Of a DNA stretch of 64,000 bases, positions 22,801 through 36,000 are shown one piece after another. A model generated the notes under the pieces. That model saw only the letters and a list, made by a program, of their open reading frames with translations, made no database searches and was not told the DNA's origin. The DNA is taken from assembly GCA_024734495.1 (NCBI GenBank), contig JALMQS010000070.1, forward strand, positions 14,813,486 to 14,877,485, given 5' to 3'. This stretch comes from Forficula auricularia (Eukaryota > Arthropoda > Insecta > Dermaptera > Forficulidae). How positions within the stretch are numbered: position 1 is the stretch's first letter; each line of letters opens with the position of its first letter. Position numbers and translations under genes: made by a program.

Positions 22801-25800
22801 GATAATTTTATGCCATTAATGTTTAAATATGATTTCGGGCATGTGGCCGCCGCGGCTGGCTCGAATAAATCCAATTCTACAGGTCCAATTTTCAACCACT
22901 TTTTCGAGCATATGGGGCCGTATGTTGGCAATAACGCCACGAATGTTGGCTACGTCAACAAGCAAAATTGCCGCATTTGGAGTGAAGAGAATCCACATGA
23001 GACCCTTGAGACGCCATTACATCCACAAAAACTGACTGTTTGGTGTGCTCTATGGGCTGGTGGAGTCATTGGGCCATACTTCTTCCGAAATAATGCTGGA
23101 GAGTCAGTTACCGTTAATGGAGACCGGTATAGAGCCATGATAACCGACTATTTTGTTCCCGAATTGGATGGCATGAATGTGGATGAGTTGTGGTTCCAAC
23201 AAGACGGCGCTTACATGCCACACAGCGCACGTCACATTCGATGAGCGCATAATTTCGCGGAATGGACCTGTCAATTGGCCACCAAGATCGTGTGATTTGA
23301 CACCATTGATTATTTTCTTTGGGGATATGTGAAGTCGCTCGTCTACGCCAACAAACCAGAAACGTTAGGGGACTTGGAAGCCAACATTCGTGGCGTTGTT
23401 GCCAACATACGGCCCCATATGCTCGAAAAAGTGGTTGAAAATTGGACCTGTAGAATTGGATTTATTCGAGCCAGCCGCGGCGGCCACATGCCCGAAATCA
23501 TATTTAAACATTAATGGCATAAAATTATCCTTCCAATAAAGCCAAATTGATGGACATTAAAACGATTTTCTTGTGTTTTATTTTAATTCGAAGTTCTATA
23601 CCTCTAAAAAAAACACCCTATATATTGTTTAATTGTTTGTGAACGTATTTGTGTTGTGTTCATCTTATAGCGTAAAGCAGGGATACTTATTTTTATTCTT
23701 ATATTCTTTTAAAAGTATTGGAAATATGCTGAGTTTTTTATATTTATATTTTTGATTTATTAAATAAATTATTTAATTAATAAATGTTTTTTTTTTCTTA
23801 ATCTATTTTTAAGATAAATTTTTTTGGGGAAAATCAATTATTCATATGTGGTACAGTAAAACTAAATTATATCCCAAACAAACTTTTGGCCGTTTCAAGA
23901 CGCTGCCAGCCAGGGCAACCAGCCCGGAGGGCCTAGGTGCAGAGAGCGTTTCGAAGGCACGCCCGTAGCATCTAGTATGTCATAAATGATAAAAAATGGA
24001 TTTATCAAGTTTACACTCTAAGGCAGGGGTCGGCAACCTGCGGCTCGGGAGCCGCATACGGCTCTTTCGATGTCAAGATGCGGCTCTCCAGTTCCATGCG
24101 CAAATATTAATAATTATATTATTTTATTTTCAAAACAACAAGTTATGAGCCAGATTTAACCAAACTTTCAAAAGGCATGCAAGGCCAATGCTCCCATTGA
24201 TGTAACTATCTATTTTTCAACAATTATAGTTATACTAGCAAACGTAAACTTTACTCAAAAGTTAAATTTATCAATAGACATTTCATCTTCACCCTTCAGC
24301 TGATCACGAGCTGCTCATTTGTCGTGTTTTCAAGATATTCAGCTTTTTTCATCTGAAAGTTCTGATGCTTGTTAACTCAAGTATGATCAGATTTTCGCGA
24401 TTAGAAGTTATATTATCCAAGCTTCTACTCTTGAGTTATTGTGGGTATCAGAATCCAGGCAGACATTCAGGTACCCAACACACAGATGACGATAATGTTA
24501 GAAAAGGATTTTGCATCACATTTCAGACATTTCTAAATACAAATATGCAAAAACATGAGCATTTTATATTCGTTTCGGTATTCGGATCATCCAGAAAATA
24601 GAGTGTACCGAATAGAAGTGTCTTTATTACTAAAACAATAATTAATGGTTAAATGAAGTAAAAAAAGTGCGGATTCTTTGTGCCTGTTAAGAATTTCATC
24701 TAGGATTATTTGATTACTAATTTTATTAATCTAGAAGAGCTAGCTAAAATACTTTAATATGTTTTGTGAAAAACATTTGTATGTTTTTATATGAATAAAT
24801 ATTATTTCATATATAAAGCAATTTATTTTAAATCAAAAATCAAATTTATATACCTAATCCTAATCAAATACTACCATAATATTGAAACAAAAATGTTAGT
24901 GGCTCTTTAAAAACTGGGAAATAATGTAAATTCTAACTTTTGGCTCTTCCGTCTCAAAGGTTGCCGACCCTTGCTCTAAGGCGACGATATATTTCAAAAA
25001 GTATTTCGTATCTTATATTAATTTAAAATAGCTCATGTGCGTTTTCGTGGGATCCAGGTCTTATATAAATAGAAAAATCTAAAGATCTCTTCCACGAAAT
25101 CTCTCATATGCATGTTCAACTGTACATGAATGTATATTAAGGATTAGAGTTAGAAAAAAAAGAGTATTTTTACCCTAAGTGCCGCTGTGAATTGCGCCTC
25201 CGCAGCCTCGAGACAATTCATACTCATTGCATATAGACCTAGAAGCGTATGAATTTGTGGCCTATGCGATGCAAATAATTTCGGCTGATGTTGACATAAT
25301 CCACATGCCTGGCTAATTTCTTGTAATGCTAACGTCTTGTTCCCCATTACCAATCGACACATAATTATATGCTCCAGTAGCATTAATTGGAAAACTGTTA
25401 ATATGGGTTTGTTATCGACAACTAAAATGAAAAATGGATTATTAAAAAAATGTCAATTATAAACAATGGTAGATTTTAACAAATTAAATCGGGATTTTAT
25501 CATATTTTTATAGCTACCAGACTTACTTTTAAGTTTCTCGATTTGCATAAGAGCTTTGTCGGTGTATTTTTGCGCCTTGTCCATATAACCGGCTTGCATA
25601 CTATGCATCACAGTAACAAGGTACACTAATACATACAAATGCTCTTTTGCCATCCAGATAAACATGTCCCCAGCGTTGGGTCCACTGACCACTAAAATGA
25701 AAAAAAATATTTTGGATTAGATTGTAGTTAGAGGTATGAGTTTTATAATCTAGATTAAAATTTACTTTCATCTGAAGGCCAGTTAGGTTGCATAATTGTT

Positions 25801-28800
25801 TGTATGCTTTGTTGGAGTTGTTTAAGGCACGGCTTTACACTTTTCACTTGTCCAGCCATCAAATAATGGCATACCTAAAACAAATAATACAGATTTTATG
25901 ATTTGGCCAAAATTAAAAAAAAAAATATTTCATGGCTTTTTTTAAAAATCAAAAGAATTCAAATCTAGTTGCTTATCTGTTTTCGCAAAATTTTATTTTT
26001 CTATTATCTTTAGTTTTATAATGTTAAAATAATTTATTAATTGTTTAAAATACAGTTCTTTTATCAAAATAATCTCAAAACTTTTATTAAGTACTGGATA
26101 TCTAATTCACCATTCATTATAATATTATAAATAAACATATTCACTACGAATTAAGCCAGTAAAAGTACATTAGGATATTTAATATACATTTTGAGAATGT
26201 TATGATAAAAGGACTGTATATATTCTATAAAATTTTGTTAAGGTAGTTTTTTCGCGACAATCCACAGAAAAAGTTTTAGCCTCGTAACCACTCTATACAT
26301 ATGAACGGTGCTAAAATTTTAGGTTATGTTTTTTTAACGTGACTGTACTTTTTACACTATTATATCCTGTTTATGAATGGATCGTTTCCAAGCCATTGAT
26401 CTTATATACCCTCCACTAAAAATAATCGCCCAAATTTTTATCAAAACTACGAGGTAAATAATTTCAATTTTTTTTAAATTACTCCAAATATATTATTCTA
26501 ACAAATATTAGTTTTTCATCAAGATGTTGAAAGTCCTTCAATGAAAAAAAAATAAAATAATGATCATTTTCCCACCCTTTCCCAATATACCATATGTAAA
26601 AAATTTCATTTTTAATTGGAATTATTTCATGTTTGGTGTGGTAAATCGTCTTCAAATTTTAACAGTGTGTTTATTATGCTTTTAATGACTTATATTCCGA
26701 GTTTCGAAGACTTCTTGAATTTTTGCATTTGTGAAAGAACTAACATAATATAAAAATAATATAAAAAGAAAAGAAAATGTTGGAAAATAGAAAAAAAAAT
26801 TGAAACTAGATCAGCCTCTTGAAAATGAAGGTAAGGCTGTTTTTCAAAATAAGTTAATACCAAAAGCGATCACAACAGAAACGCTAAGTATTATCTCACA
26901 AGATAAATACTTTATCCGAGATAGCTTCGCTTTGTACGCTATAGATAAAGATAAAATATGGCAGTTCTGATCAAAAATAAATTGTTGAAAATATAAGCCT
27001 TTAAAGGACTAATCAAATTCAAAGTTTATTAAATCTACTTTGCATCCCTCACTGGCGAATCGAGTGATAATTTATTCACATTTGGTCCCTTTGATTTGGA
27101 CTTTCTCAAGCTCTTTGATTGATTTTTATTAAATATTATTTGTTTAAAATGCACACAGTTAATCAATAAAATTTGAAATAAAAATCTAATCACTTAGTTT
27201 GGCCCTTGCTTGATTATATTAGAATCATAAGATTTCTAGTGAAAATAGAACAATCACTTTTTTCTCATACAAAGAACAGTAGAATCATCAAGCAAGGGTA
27301 GTAAATGTAATTTTTATGAAGGAACTATGTGCTTTTTAAATAAAGAATATCATAGTTAAATTTAAGAGCTTGAAAGAGTCTAAAATAAAGTTACGAAATA
27401 TCGGAATTAAATTAATTTTTATGTGATGTTAACATAACTATGAATCCTTATTAATTTAGGGGGAAGTATTTTGTAAATAAAAATGAAAAAAAATAAATAA
27501 ATATGTCTAATTGTATTTCTATATATTCAATCAGAAAGTTTGCAGGTAAAAAATTTATATTTAATGAAATTGGAGTCGAAAATAGACCAAAATGGTGATT
27601 ATTTTTCCGAAAATCTTGAAATCTAGTTCCAGACTCAAAATTTAAAATTAATACTTTTATTTTTCGAAAACTTTTCAATTGATTTTCAGATTTCTTATTT
27701 TGGAGAAAAAATCATCAGGTCAAATTGTATTATATCAGATAGTAAGTACATCATATAATGTTTTAAATAAGTTTAAATATGATTTTATGTTGGGCCGCAT
27801 TCATTGCAGTGCTGGGCCGCGGGCTGCTGGTTGGACAGCCCTGACTGTATTCTCATTAAATTATTTCGTTACAAAAATTTGTCAATTCTACTATAAAGTT
27901 TTAGTTTTTATTCAAAGATTTAATAGATAAAGAAAAAATATGGCCTCTACTGAGTTAATTTATCACAGAGGGGTCTTGAATGAAACAACAAGAAACATCT
28001 CAAATTAAACATTTTATTAATTAATTTAGTAAAATACTAGCTTGTTTTTTAATTTTTGAGATTTCGATCAAACCCATTTCTCTTGCCGACAACCTTTTTC
28101 GAACTACAACCCATCATAACTTACTTGTAATACTAGAAAGAAAACTTTCAAATATTCTTTTTGGTATTGACTTCCCTGCCAAGTATCAACCAAATGGCCT
28201 GCCTGGTTCAGCAACGGATGGACTTCAGGGAATTTTTTATCAATAAGGAGAAGCTAAAAAAGAAGGAATATAATTTTTTTTAATAATATGGAATTTATTT
28301 TTTGATTTTAAATAAGAATCATTGAATATTCCTTACCATTCCTCTGCTGAGCAGAAATAATACCTGCGTGTAGGGTGCATTGGAGATTTTGGCATAATCA
28401 ACTCCAACGCCAAGAAGACTACTTGCTAGTTCATAGCCGCGTTCGCTTGCGTGGATTTGCTAAAACAAATAAAAACACAATCAATACATAAATAATAAAT
28501 TATTTTGTAGTAAAAATATTAGAGGTCTTGGGGAAGACTTTTGGTTTTAAGTAAAAATCAAGTGAACACTAAAGTTTTTTTACTTTCACATTTATATTCT
28601 ATAGAATATAATGGGGAAGTATTGCAATGGCCTCTCTGGATCCTGACTCTTTGAGAGTTTGTATCTCAGAGATGAAAAAAGTTAATTTAATTTTGTAACT
28701 TCTAGGTGGAAGGAATCGATGTCCTTAATAGTTGAAAATCGGATTTAGGGCATAAAACCGGAAATTGTGGTCCCCAGGGGCCAAAAAACAGCAAGTTTTT

Positions 28801-31800
28801 GGTTAAAATCGGAAAACCGGAAGTGTACATTTACATGAAAGATTTTCGTTTTTTTTTTATTTTCTCAAAAATAACTAACGATTTTTTTAAAAATTAGTTT
28901 TTTTATCAAGTGACATGAGTTATTAGTTGTGTCAAATTTTTAATCCGATTGAAATAAAGGAAGGGGTTGTAAATTAGGAGTGTCGTAAAATAAATATTTT
29001 AATCGTTCATATCTCGTCTTCGGAAAGTCGTAGAGCCTTGAAATTTGAAAGTTAAGCTATCTAGAGGCTACAAGAACTATAGAAAAACTGGAAGTTGATG
29101 TTTACGTACATAAGAATAATACTTTAGGTCTAAAAATTTTCCTCCAAAATTTTTACCACAAAATATTATAATATGAATAAATAAGGGAACAACCATCCAG
29201 CACCCTGTATGAAGATTTTCTACTTGATATTGATATTATTAATATACTACTCTTTGAAATTATAAATCGGGTTTGTGAGATTCCGGGGTTAATTCCACAA
29301 ATACACAACGTTTAATCTTAATTTTCGTCAAGCATAATCGAATTAAAATTACAAGTGCTTATGCTTGATTATCATCTATATTTCAACTATTACATCTATG
29401 TATTCATTATTAATTTGATTATAATATCTTACTGTATACTACTAATTTTAACAATAAAAATTAAATAATATGAATGCTTATTTATTATCATTGTTTTGTC
29501 TATTTATTATTTTTAAGTGTAGTATCCAATGTATCTTTTGGTTATTTGTCATAGTGTATAGGTATATTATTGTTCATTATTTACTATCTTTTTTAACAAG
29601 TATAATTTATGTGTAGCCCAAGATATTTTTTCTTCATCCAGCAACCCAAGATTGGACACCCGTGATATATAGAATTAATAATTAGATAAAATCAAGCGAA
29701 TTCACCCTTCTGGACATTTATTGATAGAAAGCTATCGGGAAACGAATTCTATTTTAAATGAAAAGATATTGTTCTGTCGAGAGTAGCAAAGTTGTTGAAT
29801 CACAAATATGTATAACATAGAGTAATATAGAGTGGAAGGCTACCGAATATCGAAAAGCGCTCTCTAGCGGCTCGGAGCACATTATTCTTAGGCCCGGTTG
29901 TATGTCGCAAAGTAAATGCTTTTTACCACTAACCAAGGGTAGATGGTAAATGGAGGGGCTGGGATGGACAATCAGATGACAGGAACTTTCCGTGCCTGTC
30001 ATCTGAATGGTCATCCCAGGTCCTCCATTTACCATCTACCGTTTGTTAGTGGTAAAAGCATTTACTTGCGACATTAACCGGCCTAATCATTAAGAGCTAT
30101 TCAAAGCCTTTGTCATAGATAAAAGATTCATACAGGCTTTGTGCTTAAAGTTCATTTAGAAAATTTTCCAACGTACAAATTTATAGATTAAAATATTATT
30201 AAATATGCCTAGTTCTCGACGTCAATGTTTTGTGAAAGGTTGCTTTCGCGACACAAAATCAGATAAAGAACATACTTTTTTTAAACGACCTAAAAATCCT
30301 GAAATGTAAGTACCCTATATAAAATTAAATAGTAATTTATTTCTTTGATTTATACATGTTAATTCTTTAATAATTTAATTATGAGCTAAAGGGGTCCCGC
30401 CATTTTAATGCCCATTCCGAACCGCCAGAGAGCTCTGTAACTCGTATACGCTAAAATACATTGGCTCCTATGGGGCCTTCCATTCTATATTACTCTATGG
30501 TCTATGTTTTCTACTGCCTGTTTAAAAAAAGGGCGCACTAATCAAAATTTATATAGGTATAACGCCTATTTCAAGAAATGGTATCAAAAATTTGATGCTC
30601 ATTAATCAAAACTGCACTAATCAAGGGATTCCTGTATATATAATTTATTTATTTGTGTAGTTTCGAAGTTTTGACCGTCATTATCAGTCTTTTTAATTAT
30701 AAATACTTAATTTGTTATTTCTCATGGGTTCAATTAACCGATTTGATATAGATAAATTCGTTTTTTTTGTTATAGCAAGCAGGCTGCCTACATAACAAAA
30801 GATTGACTTTGTCAATAGTTGTTTTATCATTCCTTTTTAAAGCAATTTTTTCAAAAATTGCAAATTTCCATTGATAAATGGAGAATTTCTCCTGAAACTT
30901 CTGAATTTTTAATAAACTTTTCTAGATTGTTCTATAAAAGATTTGTATTTATTTATATATAATAAACCTAGATATTTATATATACATATAAATATGTTTA
31001 ATTGCAGAATCTCATTGATTTCTCTTTAAAAATCTATTCCCCCATAAGAATAATGTATTTACTTTCCCATTAGTCCCCGAATAACAAGCTCTATATTATT
31101 TATAAATATATATATAAAAATAAAAAACTCACCGCCAGTTGAAATATTAACCTACAGTGCCAGTAGACATTATGCTGGGAAAGTTCAATTGCTTTTCTTA
31201 AAATTGGCTTAGAGAGATTGGAGAGGGTTTGTTGTTCGTAAAGTTCAGCAAGAACACTGGCAGCTTCGAATTTCACATCGTCAAAAGCATTTATGACTTC
31301 TGATGATATCCACTGTGAAACAAAAAAAAAATAAAATAAAAATTTAATTAAAATCAAAACATAGTTTAATTTAAAAATATAGATAAATAAGAGTCATGTA
31401 CAAGTACAAAACTTATTCTTTGTAAAAATGTTGACACACTCTTAGATAATAAGCTGCCTTAGATATTAACAGTGGTAATAACCATAGTAGCAAACAATAA
31501 ATTTCTAACGAAATCACGAGTGATTTTCTATTAAATCCGATCTGTCATGGATAATTTTTATTACATGTTAGAAGGTTTATATTCATTTTTTAGGGAAGTG
31601 AACCCGAATGCCAAAAAACAATCCTGGCTTACCTTCGAAGTGAACCCAACTGATATTATGTATGGGACTAAATGACATTTGGGTTCACTTCCCGAGAGAG
31701 TGAATACAAGCCTTCTGGAATGTAATAAAAATTACCCATGCAGCTAGGATTTAGTAGATAAATCTCCCAGGATTTCTTTAATGTTATTGTCTAATTTCTG

Positions 31801-33029
31801 AGAACTTAAGAATTTAAATGAAATATCGCTAAGATAGTTTGTTAGATGAATATTATATAAAAGTAGTAGGAAAGTTGAGATTTCTAAAATTGTCAACTGC
31901 TAAATCCGAGGTGTAATGGATATTTTTAATATACATATGTGAGGGGATTGTATTTATTCCCTCAAAAATTGAGATCTAGAGTCAAATATCAAGCGGGGCA
32001 ATGGCTTGCCCTCCGAAGCTAATCCATTCTGGCATAAATAATAACACGGGAAAAAATTTACTCCATGATTCAATTTTCATTCAAAAATGCCGGTGTCATT
32101 TGATTCTAAATCTAAACATTCAGTTTAACCATATAGTTTAAATAGAATTTGGTGAGGTTTTGGATTTTTGAAGATTCTCAAAAATTCAATGAAAATTAAA
32201 TTTTTAAATTAATATTAAAATTAAAATTGCTGATAGTAGCAGAGTTAAGATTTCTAAAGAAAATCACGAGAGATTTTAATGCTTGGAGGTTCTTACAGAT
32301 GCACGACATATTCGAGACAGGGAGGAATTTAGGCGTTGTATAATGAGAGAGCCTAAAACAACCTCTGGATCTGAGACTTTATCAGGCTCTTATTTTTAAA
32401 CTTTGATGAAGAAGAGACAAGTAATTATATACTATAAACATTTTAAAGCAAAAGCCTAATGAAGTCTCAATGGGAGAGAACGTGTATCTGATTCGAAATA
32501 AAGTATTTTATTTATAAAATATATCCAAATCTAAATTTCCGATACTTTCACTTTATTTAATCTATCAAATATTATTTGAATATAAAAATATCATAATCAC
32601 AAAGAGATCGGTGATATTTTATTTTTCTCACCTAAATTGTTTTTTTTTTATCCTTAACCAATTTATATAGAGAGAGAAAAAAGAGGTTGTCCTCTGCTTG
32701 ATGCAAATAAACATACACATATATATATATATATATATAAATTATATATTATTTATTTGTTTGAGACTATAGTTTCGGAGGCTTGGCCCTCATCATCAAA
32801 CTTTTTAATTATAAATATTATTTTTCATGGGATCAGTATCAGTTTAGATATTGAAATTTTTTTTCCTTCTTTCTCAGCTTGTGAGCCAGGCAGAATTAAA
32901 AATACCTAGGAAAGAAGGGAAAATTTTTTCAATATCTAAAATGATACTGATGACATGAAAAATAATATTTATAATTAAAAAGACTGATGATGAGGGCCAA
33001 GCCTTCGAAACTATAGTCTCAAACAAATA

Positions 33030-33073
<44 letters not shown>

Positions 33074-36000
33074 ATGTTTATTTGCATCAAGCAGAGGACA
33101 ACCTCTTTGTTTCTCTCTAAGAATCAACAACTCTGTTACTCTCGGCAAAATAAAAACTTTTAAATTTATATATGACTTAAAATGAAAATGATCGAAACTA
33201 ATTAAGATTATATTATATATATAATATGTCAATCGAAGAGAGGAATTAGAAATGATTGATTGTAAACAAAAATATTAGTAAATAATTATATAGGCTAATT
33301 AGAGATAATGTTTTACTAAATATTATTAATTTATTATAACAATTGTATATACATTTTGTAGAGCTTAAAGTCTCAAAATAAGACAAAACCTCGTTAATTC
33401 GAAATGAACTATTTTAAAGAAATCAGGAGAGGTTGACTTCTACTAAATTCGAGCTGTTATAGTTAAATTTCAGTACAGTCAGAAGGGTTGTATCATATTT
33501 ATTAAATTTAAAATCACTAAACCGCAAAACTTTACCAATGAATATTAAATTTGAGTGAAATATTTAGCGTGATTTTAAGGTTGATTCACAACGAGTGTAA
33601 AATTTTTTAGGCAATTATTAGATAGGTCATTTTAATTAAAAATTTTTATATGAACTTAGTTAGGTTGGTTAGATTTTACAGAACTAAACCTTTTCCAATT
33701 TTATATCAGAAAATCCCAATTGTATTTGAGAATTATCAAAATGAATATTAGAAAATCTCAGTTGTAGGTATTTTAGAAAATGTCAATTGTATTTCAGAAA
33801 ATAAACATATAAACAGTAACTATATAATTGATATTTTCTAATATTCAATTGAAAATTCTGAAATACAATTGGGGTTTTCTGAAATATACATGAAAAAGAT
33901 GTAGAGATGGTGAAATTTTTATTTAGAAATATCTACATACATTTAATATCTATTTAACAATGAAAAGAATACACAATATTGATTGTTATTTCGATAGCTC
34001 ACAAAAATGCTCAAAATGGGCTCTTTGAGATCGTAAGCAAACTTGATACTTGTGAGTTATTGAGTCATAAATCTGTATCATGATATTATGAAGCAAATTT
34101 GAGTGCCAGTATCCATTATTCTTTGCGAGATTTATTTCAATACTGTGAACGAGACCCATTAGGTGACCTCAAGGGTGTTATGTTCTGTTTTAAAATAACA
34201 ATTAAGAATTTCATTAATAAATAGATATTAAATTTATGTACACATGAGGATTTTTAAATAAAATTTTGGTTAGCTGTAGTTCTGTAAGAGATTTAAATAG
34301 GAAATATCTTCATATAACATTTTTTGTTTAAAATAACCTCTCCAATAATTGAACAATTTTGTTTTGCTAAGAGTTGTAGATACATAAAGGGAAAGCAATG
34401 AGGTTGTCCTCTGTTTGATGGAAATAAACATATGCAAATCGTTTTTTATGTGGCTAGCTTGCAATAACAAATTGAACAATTTTGTTTTGCTGAGAGTTGT
34501 TGATTTATAAAGGGAAAGCAATGAGGTTGTCCTCTGTTTGATGCAAATAAACATATACAAATCGTTTTTTTATGTGGCTAGCTTGAAATAACAAATTGAA
34601 CAATTTTGTTTTGCTGAGAGTTGTTGATAATTAGTAGAGATTGTGGTGTTGGTGCAAGGTGAAACATCTTTATGAGAGTTGTTGATTTTTAAAGGGAAAG
34701 CAATGAGGTTATCCTCTGTTTGATGCAAATATACATATACAAATCGTATTTTATGTGGTTAGCTTGCAATAACAACAAAAATCCAATAGGGAAATTGAAA
34801 CCATGTGAAATAACATATAAAATATTTCTAATTAAAAGACTGATGAAAAAGGTTAAACCTTCTCTAACAAATTAATTTTATATATACCTATATATTTAGT
34901 ATATTCGTTATATATATACTATATATCTGGTTAGAAAAGAAAAAAAAATATTGATTGTTTATATAAATGAAAAAATATAAATCTTTTATAAAAAACAATC
35001 CAAAACACGTTTATTTAAAAGCCAAATGTTTAGGGAGAATTTCTCGCTTTTTCCAATGGTTCATTGAACGTTTGGCTTTTGAATAAACGTGTTTTGGATT
35101 ATTTTTTATAAAGATATTGTATTTTTTCATAAATCTGTTTATTTAGATCAAGTAGAGGATAACCTCAATAATTTCCCTTTATCCCCAATAATTGTCTATA
35201 AAGTTTTTTTACACTAGTTGTGAATCACACTCTGTATATGTCAGATGGGTTCGCCTCAGTAGACAATCCATTGGCCAGGTTTATTAATTAGCACTTGGGT
35301 TTAATTCCTGAGGGGTGAATACAACACTTCTGACATTTAATAAAAAATTATAAATAACAGCTGGGATTTAGTAGAATAGTACAATATTTCATTTCTTTAG
35401 AATTTTAAAGAGAATTTGAATTTTTATAAAATATTTCATTAATAAAAGATATCTAGTAATTGAATGTAAAAATATCAAGATCAAATCGAGATCGATGAGA
35501 TTTTGTTTCTCCCGCCTAAATTTTTTTTTATGGTTAACGAATTTATATGATTTAAAAATGAAAATTATTGAAACCAATTTTATATTATATTTTAAAATAA
35601 TGTTTGATTTTTGATATTAATGATGAATGAAAAAAAGAATCGAAAACGCCAGGAGACAAAATTTTATGGGACAAATATGTCAATCGAAGAGAGAAATTAG
35701 AAATGATTAATTGTAAATTTCATTAATAGATATTAAATTTATATGTACATATGAGGATTTTTAAATAAAATTTTGGTTAGTTCTGTAAGAGATTTAAATA
35801 GGAAATATGTTCATATAACATTTTTTGCTTAAAATATCCTCTCCAATAATTGAACAATTTTGTTTTGCTGAGAGTTGTTGATTCATAAAGGGAAAGCAAT
35901 GAGGTTGTCCTCTGTTTGATGCAAATAAACATACAAATCGTTTTTTATTTGGCTATCTTGCAATAACAACAAAACGAATTTATCAATATCCAATAGGGAA

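Larger units (their letters stand above)
29816..30499 (+). mobile_element. P-element-like transposon with THAP exon
   Basis: Same terminal repeats as 13957-14295: CATAGAGTAATATAGAGTGG at the left and CCATTCTATATTACTCTATG at the right. It contains a short coding exon with a THAP zinc finger start (30205-30305) and a nested palindromic insert (29892-30084). The flanking 8-mers differ, so the target duplication has decayed or the ends have shifted. It is in Mau2 intron 2. Confidence 0.8.

Noticed and set aside
30846..30900. TTGATAAA, GGAGAATTTCTCC, TGAAAC as a possible ribozyme relative
   Set aside because: The core reads TTGATAA and an extra T stands between the stem and GAAAC. Similar arms at 1110 and 11890 share these defects. 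It is possibly an ancient relative but not a supportable ribozyme.
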